Shown: in pieces, positions 10,277 through 22,276 of the stretch
Layout: every line of letters begins with the position of its first letter
Position numbering within the stretch: the first letter of the stretch is position 1
From: Salvia splendens
Taxonomy: Eukaryota; Streptophyta; Magnoliopsida; Lamiales; Lamiaceae
Assembly: GCF_004379255.2 (NCBI RefSeq)
Contig: NC_056039.1
Coordinates: forward strand, 5,896,501 to 5,960,500
Direction of reading: 5' to 3'
DNA length: 64,000 nt
Translations under genes and position numbers: made by a program
The notes under the pieces: generated by a model
Seen by the model: only the letters and a program-made list of their open reading frames with translations
What the model was told of the DNA's origin: nothing
Database searches by the model: none

Positions 10277-13200
10277 TTACAGATTGCGTCCGCCCTCTTC
10301 CAGCATCATCCCTTTGAGACTTTTAGCCAGCCAGATCGCTGTATCCCTCGGAGACACCTTCTCCCTTCCGAAAGGTTTCAGGACCACCATGAGTTCTTCG
10401 AGTCGATTCTGCTGAAGCAAGTCAGCAGACAGTTCTAGCAGCCCCTCCAGTGCCTCTGCTCTTTGCCTGCAGGAATTGACATCTAAAGTTTCCTTTACTG
10501 ATGCCACTGCTTCTTCTCGGTCTGGAGAGGGGTTTGTTTTTGCTGGTTCGGGTTCAGAAGGTTCCAGTGTTGCAACCATAGGGAAGGTAGTTGTAGTTGT
10601 CACATCTATTTCCTTGGTGACTAGGTTTTCAAAGAGATTCGAAGTAGGAGTTACATTCTGAGAGCAAGTAGATTTTGAAGTCAGAGTTTCAGAGGCTGAG
10701 GGTGTGGATGGTTGTGGAGCTGATGAAGCCTCATCTCCAGTCAGCTCTATTGTTTTTCCAGATTCCGAATCTTGATTGGTTTGTGCCACAGGATGCTCAA
10801 TCGCAGCTTCGATGCTGCTGTGGCACACCATGTGTATCACATCATTTGGAGCTGGTGCACCAAATGTACAATGCTCCACAAGTCCTCTGTCTTGCAATAA
10901 ACTCTTCTGGTTTGGTGAAATGGAAGGGACAAGCTTCTTGATCATGAACTCTTCATCAATTGTTGATGGTAAGGTGAGGTCCGGCTTGGTCGCAGGATCA
11001 GGCATACTGACTGTCCCAGCATTTTCTCCACTCAAAGGTGTATCTTCAGTGATGCAAAACGAGATCTCCATATTCGCAGTAAGGCTCGTTCTCTCATCAG
11101 AAGCTCTTTTGACATTCATAAGTTTATCATCTGATCGTTCGAGTTTTCCAGAGAAGCATACTGCTGATGTATAGTTACTCCCGCGACATCCAGGTGAAAG
11201 AATTTCTACTCCTTCAGATTGAGACGAGGAACGAGTCGAACAGCTGGGTCTAGACTCGTTTATTTCAACTTCAACGGCTTGCTGCACTCTAGTTTGGCAG
11301 TTAGCTTCATGATGTTCCCTAAAGCAATTTCCTGTCCTTTCTGGGGGGAAAGGAGAGTCAATAATTTCATATATGGTAGCTTGCTCGGGAATGTGAAGCA
11401 ACTCTTCAGGTGAGCTAATAAACGCATTCGTTGCATCATCGGAGAGCTCGAAACATTGGATAGACACAGAAGACGATGCGGAGTTGCTGCTCTCTGTCTG
11501 CATTCTCCTAGAACCTGCAGATAAAGACCTTTCCAAGTGCAGCGTGTTTCCCCTAGAATTATGTGCAGCGCAGCCATAAGGCACTGATTTCGTGATTTCA
11601 GCATCTTGAACATCATTAGGACTGGTCTTCAAGTTATCATTTATACAATTCGGGACATCACCAGCTGTTTGCCGGATGCGTACAGGAAATGATGGCCTCC
11701 TGGACAGGGCAGGAGGCGTTTTCTGTCCCATCCTCGTTGATAATCCATCTTCAGCAATGAGCTTTACGTGACCAGAGGGAGGGATACCTTCATGTCTAGC
11801 CTTTGTCTTCGGAGGGGTTTCATCAGCAGGTAGCTACAGAGGTCAGTCAACAAGAATATAAACCAGTTTCGGTTGAAGGGAGGGGGAGAAGGACAACGAA
11901 TGATCCTAAAAACTTTTCGTACCTGATGCTTCAAGGAAGGCGTTCCTTGAACTCGCTTAATGGAATCGGCGTTCTTCTTTGCTGGTGCTTCTGCATTGCC
12001 CTTGGGAGCATAATTAACGAGATTTGGTTGTTTCGTGACTCTTGGAGATGCTTCAATAATCATTCTCTGGCTGCTGCCACTGCCCGATCTCGGGTGGTGG
12101 CTTCTATGTGGAGAACTATTTTCTCTGTTTTTTCCTTCCTTAAGAGCTATCATTATATTTTTAATTGTTTTGGGCTGCTTCGTTTCATTGCTATTTCTCT
12201 GCTCCTCAAGCAGTGGCTCATCGACAACATGTTCCTTGGCATTCACAGGTGACGAGTCCATAACTTGTGTGACGTCATCATCAACTGAAGCCGACTCCAT
12301 CTCAGGGGCCTTATGGCCACGGTTCACTATGTTCGTCTCGCTTGAGACTAAGCTGTCCCTGTCACTGCATGAACTGCTGCTACTTTGGCTCTCGGCCATG
12401 TTCCTTCGACTTATGCGACCAGTGGGAGGAGGTGTAATTGCAGCAATCGGTTTATAGGATGGGCGATATTGATCCACGTAAGGCTGAAGATATGGGTGCT
12501 TCAGTAGTTCTGATGCCTGACCAAATATTCAGAATCAGATTATAAGAAGGCATTGTTTACTAATAGCATCGAAATACAAAAGAGCGTAGAGGAGGCTCTT
12601 ACACTTGACCGATGTTCCGGGTTTTTTCTTAGCATGCTCTTGATAAGCGTCTTCCTGTTAAACAAAACACCATTGAGGTTATGATTCTATATTTAATTTC
12701 TACAAGAAAATGTTTAAAAGTTCATTGAAGAGCAATAAGAAAGGCAAAGAGAGGCCATATTCATCTGTAATCAAGTAATATAATGAGAATGATCAAAGAT
12801 ATTATATCATGGAAAAAGAAAACAAGGGATCAACGAAGATCAAATATGCTTACAAAGATGGAGAGTAGCAAGGAGGCAATGGGCCGATAGATGATCGATT
12901 GATCTTGCTTATTAGTCCAGCCATATCCTGAGACATGAATACATTTATTCATTATAAAGATGAGTCCAGATAAAAAGCTATATGCTACATATTTGAAAAC
13001 AAAAAAAGTAATGTCGATTATTGCCAGGAGAATTAGGCCATGATTTTCAAAAAATTTCAAAGGCAATAGGAAACATGGGTAAATTATGCAGCTGAACACA
13101 ATAAGGACTAGAAATCTTACAAAAGCCTTGAAAGCAGGGCGATGAGCAGCCATTTCATACATACAGCAACCTAATCGACAAATGAAATGTTACAAAATGG

Positions 13201-16200
13201 CAAGCCTTTTTCAGTGGGGGTTGAGAATTAAGAGAAATTAATCATCAACATACCAAGAGACCATATGTCAGACTTAAATCCATATGGAATGTCAGCCAGA
13301 AGTTCAGGGCACATGTAATTGGGAGTTCCAACTACCTGAACAAAAAATAAGAAAAATCAGCTTGTTTCAGTGAAATAGTACTGGAATTCGTTGCATGATA
13401 AAACCATTGAAAAGTATGGTATTGCCAGATGCTATGCTACATGAAATGCAATACAACATTCGTTGCTTTAGGATGGTAGGCTAGTACATTCTTAACAACC
13501 TCGAGCAAATTTTATAAGTACTAGTATTAAAGAATCTTGAACGCACGAAGATCCAGCAATAAATTTCAGTTCCGAAACTGCATCTGTTTGTTCTCATCTA
13601 GAATTAGCTGAAATCATTATCCAGTAGTCTCAGCACTGATCAACGCACTTATGCAGCAAAAGACCTATGATGCATTCACTACTTATTATTACTCTGAGAC
13701 TGCCCCACACTCTCTGCAAATGTTAGTTTAAAAGAATTGTTCATATTCCATTGTAAATTCCAAGAAAAATTCTATTATGGCAAACCTTCTAGAAGTAATA
13801 CTTCCCCTGTTGACAGAAGTATTCTACAGCTGCATACTCATAATATTGAAAAAAAAACTCATTTTCTCAATTAAACTCAATTTCTTCTTTTCTAAATATA
13901 ATGGGATGATAAAATATTATCTGGATTACAACAAAGTAACCAAGGGAAAAACATCCAATACATAGCATTTAATAAATTCCATAAGTACAAACAAAGACCG
14001 AAGGATTTATGCAAGTAAACACATACTGAAGAAGCCAAGTCATCTGCCTTCAATGTTTTGGCCAGCCCAAAATCTCCTGCTCGATAGGAAAGTTCAAAGA
14101 TATCATTTTCTTAACATGTAGTCAGTAAGTAAGGTTATGAAATTCAGCAATACAAAAATCATCTTCTAAGCTTACTGCAGAATTTAATTTCATTTTAAGA
14201 AACAAAAGTGAATGCTGAGTAGAAATTCTGGTTATCACATTTTCTATTAAGCATCATGTTTCAGGGGAGTTGTTTAATTCTTTATTAGTATTGAGATTGA
14301 TTTCTTTTCCTTCATGTAATTTAACTTATTCTAAATGCACATTGTTTGTTCGATACTTTTTTCCAGTGAATTATTGAATTTTATCCTCAAGTCTTGGTTC
14401 TGATTTTATGACATGAAAGTGAAGAAGTATAACTCACGAAATACTGCACAACTTAAGCCTTTGGCACTAGGAACATGTAAATAAATATGACCAAATAGTG
14501 CCTTTCAAGAGCTAAACATTTTTTTTAATAAAGAAATAAGTTCGCCATGATAAAACTAAAGGCTTTGAAGCACAATTGGCATTTTATCTGGAAGAAAATA
14601 GAATCTGGGATCATTTCACTAATTTACATCAGGCAGCAGGTATTCTCAATAAGCAGTTTACAGAAAATTATTAGAACAATTCAGTTCCAAGCTACGCTTA
14701 ATCAACATCTACTAGAATTTTATATTCTCTCTCAAACAGAAGATCAAAAAAATTTAAAAGTCAGGATTGTGAATATGTGTTTGTCATTTTCTATTAGCAT
14801 CATGTTAGATATATTATTTTACTATCTATATGCTTAGAATGGGATTGATTTAAATTCCATTTACTATAAGCGAGTAATCAGTATCAGTATCAGTATTAGT
14901 ATCAGAATCAGAATCTTCATTAACATACAATAATTAGATTCCTTTCTTCACTTACCTAAACGGACACCTTGATCTTTGGTAAGAAAGATATTTGAGCACT
15001 GCAACAAAGTGCTAAGGACATCAGTCTACAGGAATCCCATAAGACTACTAAAGGAACATACTAAAGAATCTAGTCACCGATGCTTACTTTGAGATCCCGG
15101 TGCAGAACATAGTTGGAGTGCAGATACTCAACAGCCAATAATAGTTGAGCAAACCACCTCAACAGTTTCTATAGAGAAGCATAATTAAACAGCAAGGCAT
15201 ATTTACAAAAAAATCGTACTATAAATCAATAAAAGAGGAACACATCTAAAAGATAGGGACTCGAACCTCCTCCGGGAAGTACTGCCCGTTGGCTTTTTTC
15301 ATCATCTCAGCCCTGTTACAGCTCAATCATAAAAATCTTGTGTTCAAGTGCACGAATAACGGAATAAGTACTGAAATGTAGATTTAGCATCCCAGTTAGA
15401 ATTGTATCATAACAACACTTACATGTCACCGCCCTCACAGTAGCCAGTAACAATGCAGACATAACAACCCTGTTTTATTTAATGAGAAGATAAGTTCAGT
15501 TAAAACCAAAATTAGTCATGGAATTATATTGGAGACAAGAAATTAGAAGCTTCAACGAGAATTACCTTCTCTACCCAAGCTTCCTTGAACTCAACAATGT
15601 AGGGATGGTGTATCCGTGCAATTAAAGCCATCTGCATATTTCAAACAGCCACAAAACACCTCTATCAGTTCCTAGTCAAGCACTGGCACACATCAGCCTA
15701 AAAATGGGTGATCATAGAACATGAAGTTGGAGTGAGGAAATTGACAACAATGCCTTATAACATAAATCAACCATTCACACATTCTTCAAACAGACAGTGA
15801 AAGTAGTTAAAATCAACCAACATTCCCAAAACATTGGCAAGAAAATCAAATACAGAAAGAACCTCAATTTTGAAAAGTATAGATTACATTAACTAAATCG
15901 ATCTGAATATGCCAAAAGAAGTCCAATAGAAAGAAAAAAGAGCAGTTTCACCTCTTGATGAGCTGATCTCCGGCAACGCTCCGTTTGCCGAGCTAACCGA
16001 ATCTTCTTGAGAACATACCTATGCAACATTTCCAAAATCAGAAAAAAGAAGATAGATTTTTCCATAAACCGAAAATCATCCTTAAATTGTCTCGTTTCGA
16101 ACTCGTACTTTTTCCTTTCCAATTTGTGATTGACTAAAATGGCAGCACCAAAAGCTCCACGCCCAATCTGCTCCATTAACTCATACTGATCCATTTTCAA

Positions 16201-16206
16201 TTCCAT
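10277..16206 (-). CDS. NEK6: NIMA-related Ser/Thr kinase, NEK6-type, 14 coding exons
   Basis: Fourteen GT-AG exons join to 968 codons: 16206-16109, 16018-15952, 15631-15566, 15469-15423, 15312-15267, 15168-15088, 14998-14956, 14076-14027, 13335-13254, 13170-13121, 12927-12854, 12654-12603, 12516-11923 and 11833-10277. Every junction keeps the frame. Residues about 8-266 form the kinase domain: Gly loop [12 protein letters not shown] (14-25), Lys37 in [22 protein letters not shown] with Asp133, DFGLAKT at 151-157, activation loop [14 protein letters not shown] long Ser-rich tail in the last two exons ends in a conserved block ([17 protein letters not shown] to [10 protein letters not shown]). 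Plant NEK6 (about 950 residues) acts on cortical microtubules during cell expansion; the match in length and N-terminus supports this class. I chose the Met at 16206; 16194 or 16215 are also possible. Confidence 0.9.
14878..14915. repeat. Short imperfect tandem repeat (atcagt/atcaga) in a NEK6 intron
   Basis: A hexamer run (atcagt, atcagt, attagt, atcaga, atcaga) lies in the longest intron of the kinase gene, between the exons ending at 14956 and starting at 14076. It is a simple-sequence tract with no evident function. Confidence 0.7.
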
Positions 16207-17288
16207 CTTCACCAATGTTGAATCCCCAAACCCCTCCCTCCCTCTCTCTAAATTCCTGATCTTCTAAAAAGCTGACATAGTCATCGAATCCTCAAACACA
16301 GAGGAATCTCCGTCGCTCTAGTCAAACTAGTGATTCAAGACAGAATATAAAGCAAACACATGTTACACGATGATGCAATGACATTTAACCTAATTTTTGG
16401 ATCTTCTGCCACTTCTCCTTCCCATGCGCAGATCAATCCCAAAGAACGCACATATTTATTCAATCACTCCACACGAAAATTAAGCAACAAGTATTTGGAA
16501 CTGAAGCAATTAATGAAATTCCACCAATTTGGAAATCTGGGCAGTCCAAAAATTGAACTTTTTTTAATGGGTCTTAACCAAAGAAAGCTGGAGTTAATCT
16601 GTGTTGCTTGATTTTTTGTTTGTTTATCCATCACTCTCCCTCCTCTGTCGGGATTATTTTTAAATATTTTGTTGATGTGTTAATGAGCAGTTTTAATCAG
16701 TTAATCATAGTTAGGTTGGGTTGTTGCCTTGTTGGTGTTATAATTACAACTTCCAAATAATTTAAGTATTCATTATCTTGAAAGATATAAGTGTTATTCG
16801 TTCAACTTCAATTATTCCAGATATACATCCCCTTTATGTAGGAAGAGGGCTATACAAAATAAGGTAAAGATTTACCTTAATGTCAATTATACGATAATTA
16901 CTAATCACAATATCAATTCCATATCTTCTTGATTTCTTTCCTTGTGATTTGATCTCCCATGATTTCTTTCCAACACATTAAAATTAGTACATACAATTAA
17001 AACTCAATCAACATATTTAATGTCATTAACATTTCATTTAAATATGATTAACGTTGTGAATAAATGGGGCGTACCTAAGTTTTCATCTGATACAAATTTA
17101 ATTGGCTAATTTAGTGCAAAATGGGTTATTCACTGCGACAGGCCTATCCTATCTTCTGTGGAATGTCAATCAGCTGAAAATGTTTTTTTACCGAAACAAA
17201 GAGAATGTTTTGCCATAACATATTGAAATGGCAGCTTTATAGGTGAATATTCAATGCATTTCAAACTAGCTAATTGCTATTTTAACTA
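16207..17288. other. 5' region of the kinase gene and intergenic DNA
   Basis: The first 100-200 bases are probably the 5' UTR and promoter of the minus-strand kinase gene. The rest is AT-rich DNA. An 83-codon frame at 16360-16611 has no recognisable motif. I see no gene. Confidence 0.4.
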
Positions 17289-17355
17289 CTCCCTACATCC
17301 ATGGAAATAGGCCTTTGGGGTTATCACATGTTTTCATGTCTAATTGATAAACTAA

Positions 17356-18780
17356 GGCCATCCACAATAGAAATAGCCCACCAATAGCCCAACCATAGCC
17401 TAGCTACTGCCACATCATCAGCACTAAAAATCCTCCTGCCACATCATCAAAACAAGCAAATAGCACAGCAATAGCCCAGCCATAGCCTAGCCACATACTA
17501 TCCACATCACTATTAACAAATATATACAAAATGCAATAATTAACAATAACGCAATATACGAAATTTAATTTACGAGACATATACGGGAAAATTCACTAAT
17601 ATTAATAAAATTTAAAAAGTACATAATTAAAAAAAATTACATTAATTAAATTTACAAATGAAAATTTAAAATAACATTACAACTTAAAGTTAAAAAATAA
17701 AAAAAGACATAATTAAAATCTTAAAAAAATAAAAATGACATAATTTAAAATACAATTTTATAGAAAATCCTTGAATGAGATTGTCCCACATCGAAAGTGG
17801 AACATAAAACATTCAAGGATATCTCTCTATAAAAGAGAAACATCCTTGAATGAGATTGTCCCACATCGAAAGTGGAACATAAAACATTCAAGGATATCTC
17901 TTTATGAAAGAGAAACATCCTTGAATGAGTTTGTCCCACATCGAAAGTGGAACATAAAACATTCAAGGATATCTCTCTATAAAAGAGAAACATCCTTGAA
18001 TGAGATTGTCCCACATCGAAAGTGGAGCATAAAACATTCAAGGATATCTCTCTATAAAAGAGAAACATCCTTGAATGAGTTTGTCCCACATCGAAAGTGG
18101 AACATAAAACATTCAAGGATATATCTTTATAAAAGAGAAACATCCTTGAATGAGATTGTCCCACCTCGAAAGTGGAGCATAAAACATTCAAGGATATCTC
18201 TTTATAAAAGAGAAACATCCTTGAATGAGTTTGTCCCACATCGAAAGTGGAACATAAAACATTCATGGATATCTCTCTATAAAAGAGAAACATCCTTGAA
18301 TGAGTTTGTCCCACATCGAAAGTGGAACATAAAACATTCAAGGATGTCTCTATAAAATAGAGGCTACCAAGAATGAGTTTGTCCCACATCGAAAGTGGAA
18401 CATAAAACATTCAAGGATGTCTCTATAAAAGAGAGACAACCAAGAATGAGTTTCATAAATTCGCAAGCCCATTAAATATATATGGGCTATTACGAATTTC
18501 TAGTATAAATTTATTTATAAAAATTGATTTTTATATATAGAAAACAATTTTTATAAATAAATAATATTTTTTTATATTTGATTTTTTTTTAAATTCGAAT
18601 TTCAAAAATTCGAATTTAAAAAAAAAAATCGCGCTGGGCGATCCGGGCGCTGCAATAGCGCCGAGCGGATCGCCCAGCGCTGCGCGGTTTCTCTCTCCAA
18701 TCGTCCGCTGGGCGACTGCAATAGACCGCCCAGCGAACCGCCCAGCGCCGGCAGTCGGCTGGGCGGTATTGTGGATGGTC
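17356..18780. mobile_element. Non-autonomous PIF/Harbinger element containing a 75-bp tandem array
   Basis: The ends are GGCCATCCACAATAG and (inward from the right) GACCATCCACAATAC, with a TAA duplication at 17353-17355 and 18781-18783. The left 200 bp match the element at 19465-20009. The stretch 17673-17753 (including gacataattaaaat and aaaaataaaaatgacataat) matches 38363-38435, the DNA just beyond the transposase stop codon of the large Harbinger element. It is thus an internally deleted relative whose transposase region is replaced by the array at 17767-18455. The right subterminal region is GC-rich with many cgcccagcg words. It has no transposase of its own. Confidence 0.88.
17767..18455. 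repeat. Tandem array of a 75-bp unit with snRNA-promoter-like motifs
   Basis: Unit starts fall at 17767, 17842, 17917, 17992, 18067, 18142, 18217 and 18292 (exact 75-bp period), then two copies at 73-bp spacing, the last one partial. Each unit holds a 10-bp inverted repeat (tccttgaatg ... cattcaagga), the motif gtcccacatcg, and tataaaag 34 bp further on. Nine motif copies are present; one, in the sixth unit, reads gtcccacctcg. Units 4-5 and 6-7 share the same paired variants (attgtccc with ggagcat, then tttgtccc with ggaacat), so a 150-bp dimer was also duplicated. Because 75 is a multiple of 3, both strands stay open for about 200 codons; these frames are a by-product. Confidence 0.95.
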
Positions 18781-18783
18781 TAA

Positions 18784-19464
18784 GAAAAAAAAATAGTTGA
18801 AATTATATAATGGATAGTATGATAATAAATGATAAAGTAAAAAAAAAAGAAAAAAATTACGATAAACGAATATGAACTATTTCTATAGAATGGACGAAAA
18901 AAAGGAAATATAACTTATTTCTATGGGACATAGTGATTACTTACTTATCATGTATCGGTGCAATTACAAGAATGATAAATTATTGATTTTTTATGAACTC
19001 GGTCTCATCTCAATTATATTTATTATTTAAATACTAAAAAATTAGTAGTGTTTAAATTAGCTATCTGGTTTCACTTGTGTATTGAATGTGGACACGCCAG
19101 GATTGCAATATTGTTTGACATCCATAAATTTAATTTTCTCAATTTACTAAAGTGCTAATGGATAGAAAAAACCTTCAAATCGTCCAATCCTAATAAACAG
19201 AAAATGTGCTTTAATGTTCCATACAACAATATTTAACTCAGTAATTACTAATTAACATTATCAAGAATTGACCCTGTTTTGTGTAACCTGTTCACCAATC
19301 ACCATTATTGGATGGTTGGACTTGGAGCCTTATTTTTCATTAAAAATAAGTATAATCTCTGTTTACTTATGTACTATTTTATTTACTTGGAGCAAGAGCA
19401 CGTGCTCTGCTCCCTGGCTAACATGTGATGCGCACGTGGCACGTGCTCTGCTGATTCTTCTTTA
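18784..19464. other. AT-rich DNA between two sister Harbinger elements
   Basis: After the right half of the split MITE (to about 18935) this is AT-rich sequence without a recognisable gene. Near 19390-19450 the word cacgtgctctgct is repeated (about 19398 and 19440) next to acgtggc, a short local duplication. Confidence 0.4.
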
Positions 19465-20009
19465 GGACCATCCACAATAGGAATATCCCAGCAATAGCCC
19501 AGCCATAGCCTAGCCACTGCCACATCATCAACACTAAAAATCCTCTTGTCACGTCATCAAAACAAGCAAATAGCCCAGTAATAGCCCAGCCATAGCCTAG
19601 CCACATAATATCCACATCACTATTAACAAATATATACAAAATGAAATAATTAACAATCACACAATATAGGAAATTTAATTTACGAGACATATACGGGAAA
19701 AGTTTAATAATAATATTAAAATTTAAAAAAGTACAATAATTTAAAAAAATACATTAATTTAAAAAAATACAATAATAAAAAGGAGTGTCAATTCACTCCT
19801 CGTCTCCGTTAAAACAAGTGGTACGAATGAAAATGACGAGCAAAGCGCGTATATATAGTGTTTCGGGAAAAAAAAATTCAATTTCGCGCTAGGCGGTGCG
19901 CTGGGCGATCCGGGCGCTGCAATAGCGCCGAGCGGACCGCCCAGCGCCACGCGACCGCCCAGCGAACCACCCAGCGCCGGCGCTCGGCTGGGCGGCATTG
20001 TGGATGGTC
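19465..20009. mobile_element. Non-autonomous PIF/Harbinger element, sister of 17356-18780
   Basis: The ends are GGACCATCCACAATAGG and (inward from the right) GACCATCCACAATGCC. Flanks are TTA (19462-19464) and TAA (20010-20012), a slightly imperfect TWA duplication. The left part repeats agcccagccatagcctagcc and the tatacaaaatg region of the sister element. The right part repeats the cgcccagcg-rich block. It lacks the 75-bp array, so it shows the ground state of the family. Confidence 0.85.
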
Positions 20010-20012
20010 TAA

Positions 20013-22276
20013 TCAATCACCTCTTAATCTGATCAAACCAAGAATTTTAATTTAAGTCCCAAATTTCGACTATAATGTTTCTGTTATTACGTCCAATTTG
20101 TTGTACATACTTAGCATAGTTTGCTGGTAGTTGAAAAGATGCGATATTTTAATATATGAATATTGATGATATCACATGGTAGGCTAGTGACAATGATACA
20201 TAATCTATGCTAAGCATCATTTAGAACATATATTAACCAACTAAATCTTTATAAAATTATTTTTAATTTAATATTTATTTTGTAAAAATATACTTAATTG
20301 AAAAGTGTTACGTGAAATTTTAAGTTTTTGATATATTTATAGGCGTTAGTTTTACATAAATAGGATTATTTGCCTATTTTTTCGTCAGGATAATATTTAC
20401 CTCTATAATGACATGTTAAAATCGATTTGATGATATGCGGCAACATTAAATCGTGTCCATCCAAAGTCGAATCTGATGGTCATGTAATTAGTTATGATCT
20501 TATCCAATATTTTTTTTCGATTCATGAATCATGATCTTATCCACTATTTTAATGATGCTATTACTATATAACTATTCTTGATTAGTTTTGAAAGGCTAAA
20601 AAAGCAACCCTAATTGTCCATGATGACATTTACTTTATGGTAATTAGAAACCAAACAAAATTCAAGTTACATAGAAATGTGTAGCTCATTCCAGACCTTC
20701 AAGACCCCACTAGTTTAATTAAGGAATCAATTCATTAACCACATCAATCATATAATAATCGAGTGTCATGATCGATTTCTCAATGATGATTTCCCAAACA
20801 ATGTTTATTTTGTTAATAATTACGAAGCAAAAAAGATGCCACATTATATAACAGAAGAAAATGATCGATTCATTAATTTTAGTAAGTGATAAAGGAAGTT
20901 GTCACCAGACAGAATTAACAATAGAAAATTAAGACGCTATAATGTTCCCTACTACCTATGTCCAAGATTAAATATATCCATTTTGACTCGCAAATTTTAA
21001 GAAAGATTAAATAGAAAAATTAGTAAGTTATACTTTTATGATGAAATGACTTAATGTAATAGGAAGTAATAGTTCTTGAATAATTGGATTCTAGTTTTTG
21101 TAAATCTTATTTTCTTTACTAAATTTAAAATCTTTTTAAGCTTGTTATCTAAATAGATAGCCCTTCCATATTATCATTGGACGTGCATAATTGTAACTTT
21201 GAACCATGTGAAAGTCCGAAATCACGTGCCAACTTCTAACTTAATTATTTAACCGTTAGACATGTGATGACGAAATTAACAACACATGATTGCAATTAAG
21301 CAACATATATGTTCAAAGAAGCCTTCTACCTATTTTCAGTTTTGGTGTCATGTCTAAATCTAGGTCCAAGCACTTATACAAAATTCAAAAGAGGCTAACA
21401 TATGAAATTGATGTAGGACCGTTTGTTTGTTAACGAGGATCTTCTGCTTGTTGTATCATTCGGCTTGAGCATTTCTTTTGTATAAAAAAAATGTACGTGT
21501 AAGTTTAATTTGCAAATGAGGTTGAATTGCTATACATTCTTATGAAGTGGAAAAGAAGAAATATTCATCGATATCATGATGTTTTTCTTCATACATTGAT
21601 GTGTTGTCGTGTATGTATATGATATTAATATATGGCACGCCCAGTGTATTATTCTGAGAAGAAAAAAAAGTATGTTGGGTGTACCAACAAATGAATTACT
21701 AAGTCTATTGTTTGTTTGCATGATAATGAAATAGGACCGAACCTTGATGAATAGACATATTTATATCTTGGACCTGTCACGTCCCAATTTGTTTATTAAA
21801 CTATCGATTAATAGCACTAAAACTTTTTTAAAAAGTAAATACATACATCTACTCCCTTACAAGTTACAACTAATGGATAACGTAGGATGCATTATGATCA
21901 AACAAAAAATTTCATTATACTCATACTGAATTTTTTATTTGGTATACAATATGGCGGTAGTTTCGATACGGTATATATGTCATATCGACCCACTCATATT
22001 AATTCATGAATCTAGCTTTATCGATTTGCATTTCAGCTCGAATTTCAAAACATTGGACTTGGATCAATTATCAAATTTGTACTAATTAATCTTGACCAAC
22101 AAAATGGTACCGAACTTTAACAACATTTATGGAAAATTCTTCTTGACATATAGGTATATTGCCCTCTTCAGCATGAATACTATCAAGAAAACTGACATCG
22201 TATAATTTTCACTAATGAAACACTAAAATAAAAAATAAAAAAAAATCCCCAAAAATGAGTTAAAACTAAATAAAAA
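20013..22276. other. AT-rich intergenic DNA
   Basis: No gene, RNA gene or complete element is visible. A piece near 20950-21010 (actacctatgtccaagatta) resembles one end of a Stowaway-type MITE. The last 100 bases are probably the 3' UTR of the malate transporter gene. Confidence 0.45.

Larger units (their letters stand above)
17289..18935. mobile_element. Stowaway-like MITE split by a Harbinger element
   Basis: The left terminus CTCCCTACATCCATGGAAAT follows TA at 17287-17288. A matching inverted end, attTCTATGGGACATAG, lies near 18917-18932. Between the two halves sits the complete Harbinger element 17356-18780 with its TAA duplication. Removing it leaves a MITE of about 220 bp. The right boundary is approximate because the ends have drifted. 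Confidence 0.55.

Noticed and set aside
17745..18410. Repetitive open frames of about 200 codons on both strands over the 75-bp array (25-residue repeats)
   Set aside because: A unit length divisible by 3 and free of stops keeps frames open automatically. Both strands are equally open, and the unit changes look neutral with respect to codons. I treat them as artefacts of the repeat.
17767..18455. CRISPR-like appearance of the array
   Set aside because: The units are contiguous with no variable spacers and the genome is a plant.
17767..18480. A real snRNA gene downstream of the USE and TATA motifs
   Set aside because: None of the conserved starts of U1, U2, U4, U5 or U6 snRNA can be read within or just after the array.
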